The notes beneath the pieces were generated by a model. That model ran no database searches. It saw only the letters and a list, made by a program, of their open reading frames with translations, and was not told where the DNA came from. The position numbers and the translations under genes were made by a program. A DNA stretch of 7,752 nucleotides from an uncultured Bacilli bacterium (GTDB lineage Bacteria > Bacillota_I > Bacilli_A > RF39 > UBA660): positions 1-7,752 of the forward strand of contig CAJTXC010000064.1 of the NCBI GenBank assembly GCA_910580135.1. The letters run 5' to 3'. Shown here piece after piece: positions 5,427 to 7,752 of the stretch (position 1 is its first letter; every line of letters begins with the position of its first letter).

Positions 5427-6377
5427 TTAGTCTTCGCTTCTAAATGAGAATCCCATTTCTTTAACCTTATCAATAACTTCTTTTAAAGATTTCTTACCTA
5501 AGTTACGGATTTTCATCATTTCGTTTTCAGACTTTTGAGTTAAGTCTTGTAATGTGTTAATGTTAGCTCTCTTTAGGCAGTTATATGCTCTAACTGAGAA
5601 TTCTAATTCATCAATTGACATTTCAAGTGCTTTAGTCTTAGAATCATCAACATTTTGTTTCATAAGACCAGTTTCGTCTGCTATTTCATCTAACTTTGTT
5701 AAAATATCAAAGTGTTCAATTATTATTCTAGATGCTAAAGCAATAGCTTCTTCTGGTTTCATTGAACCATTAGTCCAAATTTCCATAGTTAATTTATCAT
5801 AAGAATCATCTTGCCCAACACGAGCTCCTTCAACTTCGTAATTAACTCTTTCGATTGGAGAGAAGTTAGAATCCATTGCGATTGTATTTAATTTAACATC
5901 TCCTAATAATTTCTTATTAGCTTCTGCTCTAACATATCCACGACCATTACCAATAGTCATTTCCATGTTAAGTTTTCCACCTTTAACTAACGTAGCAATT
6001 TCTTGTTCAGGGTTAACTATTTCAACATCAGCATCTTTTTCTATATCTGCTGCTGTAACAACACCTTCACGACTAACGTTTAACTTAATAGTTTTTGGTT
6101 CATCAGTGTGGTTTTTAACAACTACGTTTTTTAAATTCAATATAATTCCTGTTACGTCTTCAACTACTCCATCAATTGTTTGGAATTCATGAAGAACACC
6201 ATCGATGTGAACACTAGTTATTGCATCTCCAGGTAATGAAGATAACATTACTCTTCTAAGTGCGTTACCTAATGTTGTACCAAATCCTCTTTCTAAGGGT
6301 TCGATTTCAAATTTTCCATAGTTTCTGCTTTCTACATATTCAGCAACTTTGAATATTGGTTTTTCGAATTTTATCAT
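5427..6377 (-). CDS. rpoA: DNA-directed RNA polymerase subunit alpha
   Basis: Alpha dimerises to start RNA polymerase assembly and reads upstream DNA and activators with its C-terminal domain. The 316-residue length is normal for Firmicutes. The N-terminal domain (about 1-230) has the conserved EPLERGFGTTLGNALRRVML assembly block (27-46) and the HEFQTIDGVVEDVT segment. After a linker, the C-terminal domain (about 248-312) shows ELEFSVRAYNCLK, which keeps the Arg and Asn equivalent to E. coli Arg265 and Asn268 used for UP-element binding. It also has the helix-hairpin-helix LGKKSLKEV. UP-element recognition is therefore expected, as suits an AT-rich genome. An AAGGGAGTGA site precedes the ATG; the gap to rpsK is 25 bp. 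Confidence 0.98.
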   Translation of the reverse strand: MIKFEKPIFKVAEYVESRNYGKFEIEPLERGFGTTLGNALRRVMLSSLPGDAITSVHIDGVLHEFQTIDGVVEDVTGIILNLKNVVVKNHTDEPKTIKLNVSREGVVTAADIEKDADVEIVNPEQEIATLVKGGKLNMEMTIGNGRGYVRAEANKKLLGDVKLNTIAMDSNFSPIERVNYEVEGARVGQDDSYDKLTMEIWTNGSMKPEEAIALASRIIIEHFDILTKLDEIADETGLMKQNVDDSKTKALEMSIDELEFSVRAYNCLKRANINTLQDLTQKSENEMMKIRNLGKKSLKEVIDKVKEMGFSFRSED

Positions 6378-6402
6378 ATAAATTCACTCCCTTTTCTTAA
6401 AA

Positions 6403-6786
6403 TTATCCACGTGGACGTTTTGGTGGACGACAACCATTATGTGGTACTGGTGTTACGTCTGTGATTGAAAGAATTTCTAATCCTGCAGTTTGTAATGAAC
6501 GGATTGCAGTTTCTCTACCTGATCCTAATCCTCTTACGAAAACATCTACTTTTCTCATACCAGAATCGTAAGCTGCTTTACCTGCTGCTTCTGCACTCAT
6601 ACCAGCTGCGAATGGAGTTTTCTTTTTGCTTCCTTTAAATCCTGAAGTTCCACTTGATGCCCATGCTACTGCGTTACCTTCTTTATCTGTAATAGTAACG
6701 ATTGTATTGTTAAAAGTAGAATGTATATGAGCTTGTCCTTCAGGGATATTCTTCTTAACTTTACGTTTTCTTGATTTGTAAGCCAT
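6403..6786 (-). CDS. rpsK: 30S ribosomal protein S11
   Basis: S11 sits on the small-subunit platform near the E site and mRNA exit. The 127-residue protein is complete: a basic N-terminal tail (SRKRKVKKN), [15 protein letters not shown], then [35 protein letters not shown] and the C-terminal [13 protein letters not shown] motif, which is nearly invariant in bacteria. The length is normal and an AAAGGAGGA site precedes the ATG. It lies 18 bp after rpsM and 25 bp before rpoA in the classical alpha-operon order. Confidence 0.98.
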   Translation of the reverse strand: MAYKSRKRKVKKNIPEGQAHIHSTFNNTIVTITDKEGNAVAWASSGTSGFKGSKKKTPFAAGMSAEAAGKAAYDSGMRKVDVFVRGLGSGRETAIRSLQTAGLEILSITDVTPVPHNGCRPPKRPRG

Positions 6787-6804
6787 TGTTTATCCTCCTT
6801 TTTC

Positions 6805-7167
6805 CTACTTCTTCTTGTTTGCTACAGTCTTACCTTTACCCTTACGAGTTCTAGCATTACTTCTAGTAGATTGTCCTCTTACAGGTAAACCTTTACGATG
6901 ACGAAGACCTTGGTAAGAACCGATTTCCATCTTAGTTTTAATGTTCATTGAAACTTCTCTTCTTAAGTCACCTTCTAATAAGTAACTATCTAATTCTTTA
7001 CGAATTTTAGAAATTTCTTCTTCTGTTAAATCATTAGCCTTTGTATCAAGGTTAATATCTAACTTTGTTAAAATTTGTCTTGATAATTTTCTACCAATAC
7101 CATGAATATAAGTTAATGCTATTTCAATTCTTTTATTTGGTAGATCAACGTTCTTTATACGTGCCAT
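6805..7167 (-). CDS. rpsM: 30S ribosomal protein S13
   Basis: S13 is in the small-subunit head, where it contacts the P-site tRNA and forms the bridge to L5. The 120 residues include the N-terminal [20 protein letters not shown], the GIGRKLS helix-hairpin segment (24-30), and the C-terminal [20 protein letters not shown] block with a basic tail ending in KKK. In the third block the usual Thr of GQxTRSNAR-type sequences is kept after a Ser. The ATG is preceded by AGGAGGTG, a full anti-Shine-Dalgarno match. It lies 17 bp after rpmJ. Confidence 0.97.
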   Translation of the reverse strand: MARIKNVDLPNKRIEIALTYIHGIGRKLSRQILTKLDINLDTKANDLTEEEISKIRKELDSYLLEGDLRREVSMNIKTKMEIGSYQGLRHRKGLPVRGQSTRSNARTRKGKGKTVANKKK

Positions 7168-7184
7168 TACTTTCGCACCTCCTA

Positions 7185-7298
7185 TTATCCTTGTCTTTGT
7201 TTATGTTTTGGGTTTTCACAGATAACCATTACTTTCCCATTACGTTTAATAACTTTACATTTGTCACAAATTTTTTTAACTGATGGTCTAACTTTCAT
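7185..7298 (-). CDS. rpmJ: 50S ribosomal protein L36 (zinc-ribbon form)
   Basis: L36 is the smallest large-subunit protein. It has 37 codons: the start [14 protein letters not shown], then the middle [13 protein letters not shown] and the end NPKHKQRQG. Cys11, Cys14, Cys27 and His32 form the complete zinc ribbon, so this is the C+ (zinc-dependent) paralogue. The ATG at 7298-7296 follows AGGAGGA, which begins just after the infA stop. The 15-bp and 17-bp gaps to infA and rpsM match the usual operon order infA-rpmJ-rpsM. Confidence 0.97.
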   Translation of the reverse strand: MKVRPSVKKICDKCKVIKRNGKVMVICENPKHKQRQG

Positions 7299-7313
7299 AT
7301 TTATTTCCTCCTA

Positions 7314-7532
7314 TCATTTTCTATAGGTTATGCGCCCACGTGTTAAGTCATAAGGTGATATTTCAAGGACTACTGTATCACCTGGTAAGATACGAATTTT
7401 ATTCATTCGCATTTTACCAGAAACGCGAGCTTCTACAGTATGTCCATTTTCTAACTCTACTTTAAAGTCTCCGCCTTTTAATAGCTCTACAACTTTTCCT
7501 TCAAGTTCAATAACGTCTTCTTTTTTAGACAA
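7314..7532 (-). CDS. infA: Translation initiation factor IF-1, TTG start
   Basis: IF-1 binds the 30S A site during initiation with IF-2 and IF-3. The 72 residues are the full-length single OB-fold protein: [15 protein letters not shown], then the [37 protein letters not shown] core (only key parts cited: NGH 29-31, [10 protein letters not shown] 39-48) and the end [14 protein letters not shown]. The start codon is TTG (7532-7530). There is no in-frame ATG before residue 41, and an in-frame TGA lies three codons upstream, so TTG is the only sensible start. An AGGAGAGTGA site (7548-7539) precedes it. The stop TGA shows that TGA is not a sense codon here. Confidence 0.96.
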   Translation of the reverse strand: MSKKEDVIELEGKVVELLKGGDFKVELENGHTVEARVSGKMRMNKIRILPGDTVVLEISPYDLTRGRITYRK

Positions 7533-7550
7533 CTTTAATCACTCTCCTGT

Positions 7551-7586
7551 ATTGTCTGGTAATTTTCCAGTTAGTTTACTGACAAT
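7551..7586 (-). repeat. Imperfect inverted repeat in the adk-infA gap
   Basis: The plus strand has ATTGTC at 7551-7556 and GACAAT at 7581-7586, and within it CTGG (7556-7559) opposite CCAG (7567-7570). The RNA could fold as a 5-bp outer and 4-bp inner stem with a one-sided bulge, ending about 2 nt before the infA ribosome binding site. It has no T tract, so it is not a terminator. It might be only chance in this AT-rich gap. Confidence 0.35.
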
Positions 7587-7752
7587 TTATTTTTCTATCG
7601 CTTTTACTGCATCAGCAAAAACTTCAAGTTTATTTGAATCAGCTTTTATTGTTTTAAGTACACCTTTATTTTTATAATAATCATAAAGAGGCATAGTTTT
7701 TTCCATGTATTCATCAAACCTTTTAATAAAGGTTTCTTCACTATCATCTGCA
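7587..7752 (-). CDS. adk: Adenylate kinase, C-terminal end (runs off window)
   Basis: Adk interconverts ATP + AMP and 2 ADP in the cytoplasm. Only the last 54 codons and the stop are here. They begin with ADDSEETFIKRFDEY, corresponding to the family's RxDD-x-E-x-(V/T)xxRL segment, then KTMPLYDYYKNKGVL, which corresponds to the usual T-x-P-L-I-x-Y-Y-x-x-x-G-x-L. The end is VFADAVKAIEK. The position directly upstream of infA is consistent with the spc operon order secY-adk-(map)-infA. The catalytic N-terminal P loop lies beyond the window and was not seen. Confidence 0.95.
   Translation of the reverse strand, partial: ADDSEETFIKRFDEYMEKTMPLYDYYKNKGVLKTIKADSNKLEVFADAVKAIEK

Noticed and set aside
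1..7752. CRISPR array, tRNA, rRNA, insertion sequence or phage attachment site
   Set aside because: No spaced direct repeats, tRNA-like cloverleaf, transposase motifs or flanking inverted/direct repeats were noticed; nearly all bases lie in recognised genes.

Overview
This is a very AT-rich window from a low-GC, Gram-positive-type bacterium of the Bacilli/Firmicutes sphere. The ribosomal protein sequences, the Bacillus-like order of the alpha operon followed by an ECF transporter and truA, the strong AGGAGG ribosome binding sites and the lipobox lipoprotein all fit this. TGA acts as a real stop (end of infA; the ATGA overlap ending ecfA2), so this is genetic code 11 and not the Mycoplasma code. 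An uncultured, reduced-genome Bacilli lineage (RF39-like or Erysipelotrichia-like) is my inference, not something the sequence proves.

Right part, minus strand, 7752 down to 5063: the end of the spc/alpha ribosomal operon. In transcription order it holds adk (C-terminal 54 codons only), infA (TTG start), rpmJ, rpsM, rpsK, rpoA and rplQ, with 15-25 bp between infA and rplQ genes and a rho-independent terminator at 5033-5055. The usual map gene between adk and infA is missing; only about 54 bp with a small inverted repeat lie there.

Middle, minus strand, 4998 to 3831: a two-gene insert between rplQ and the ECF genes. It encodes a classical SDR oxidoreductase and a small type IV prepilin-like protein, spaced by one base and closed by a terminator at 3806-3832.

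Left-middle, minus strand, 3758 to 629: ecfA1, ecfA2, ecfT and truA, tightly overlapping. They have their own promoter, whose -35 box lies inside the preceding terminator stem. ecfA1/ecfA2/ecfT form the energising module of an ECF-type vitamin/metal importer; no substrate-binding S component is seen. truA (tRNA pseudouridine synthase A) is broken by a one-base deletion at an A run. The usual rplM-rpsI pair does not follow truA.

Left end: a plus-strand DUF378/YuzA-type small membrane protein (389-595) converges on truA at a shared bidirectional terminator (597-630). Divergent from it, on the minus strand, is the N-terminal part of a LolA/GerS-like lipoprotein (1-281). There is no gene-free stretch over 300 bases, and I saw no tRNA, rRNA, CRISPR array or insertion sequence. 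The window is mostly conserved housekeeping. The points worth a second look are the truA frameshift, the SDR-prepilin insert and the altered ABC motifs; I found no convincing new system.
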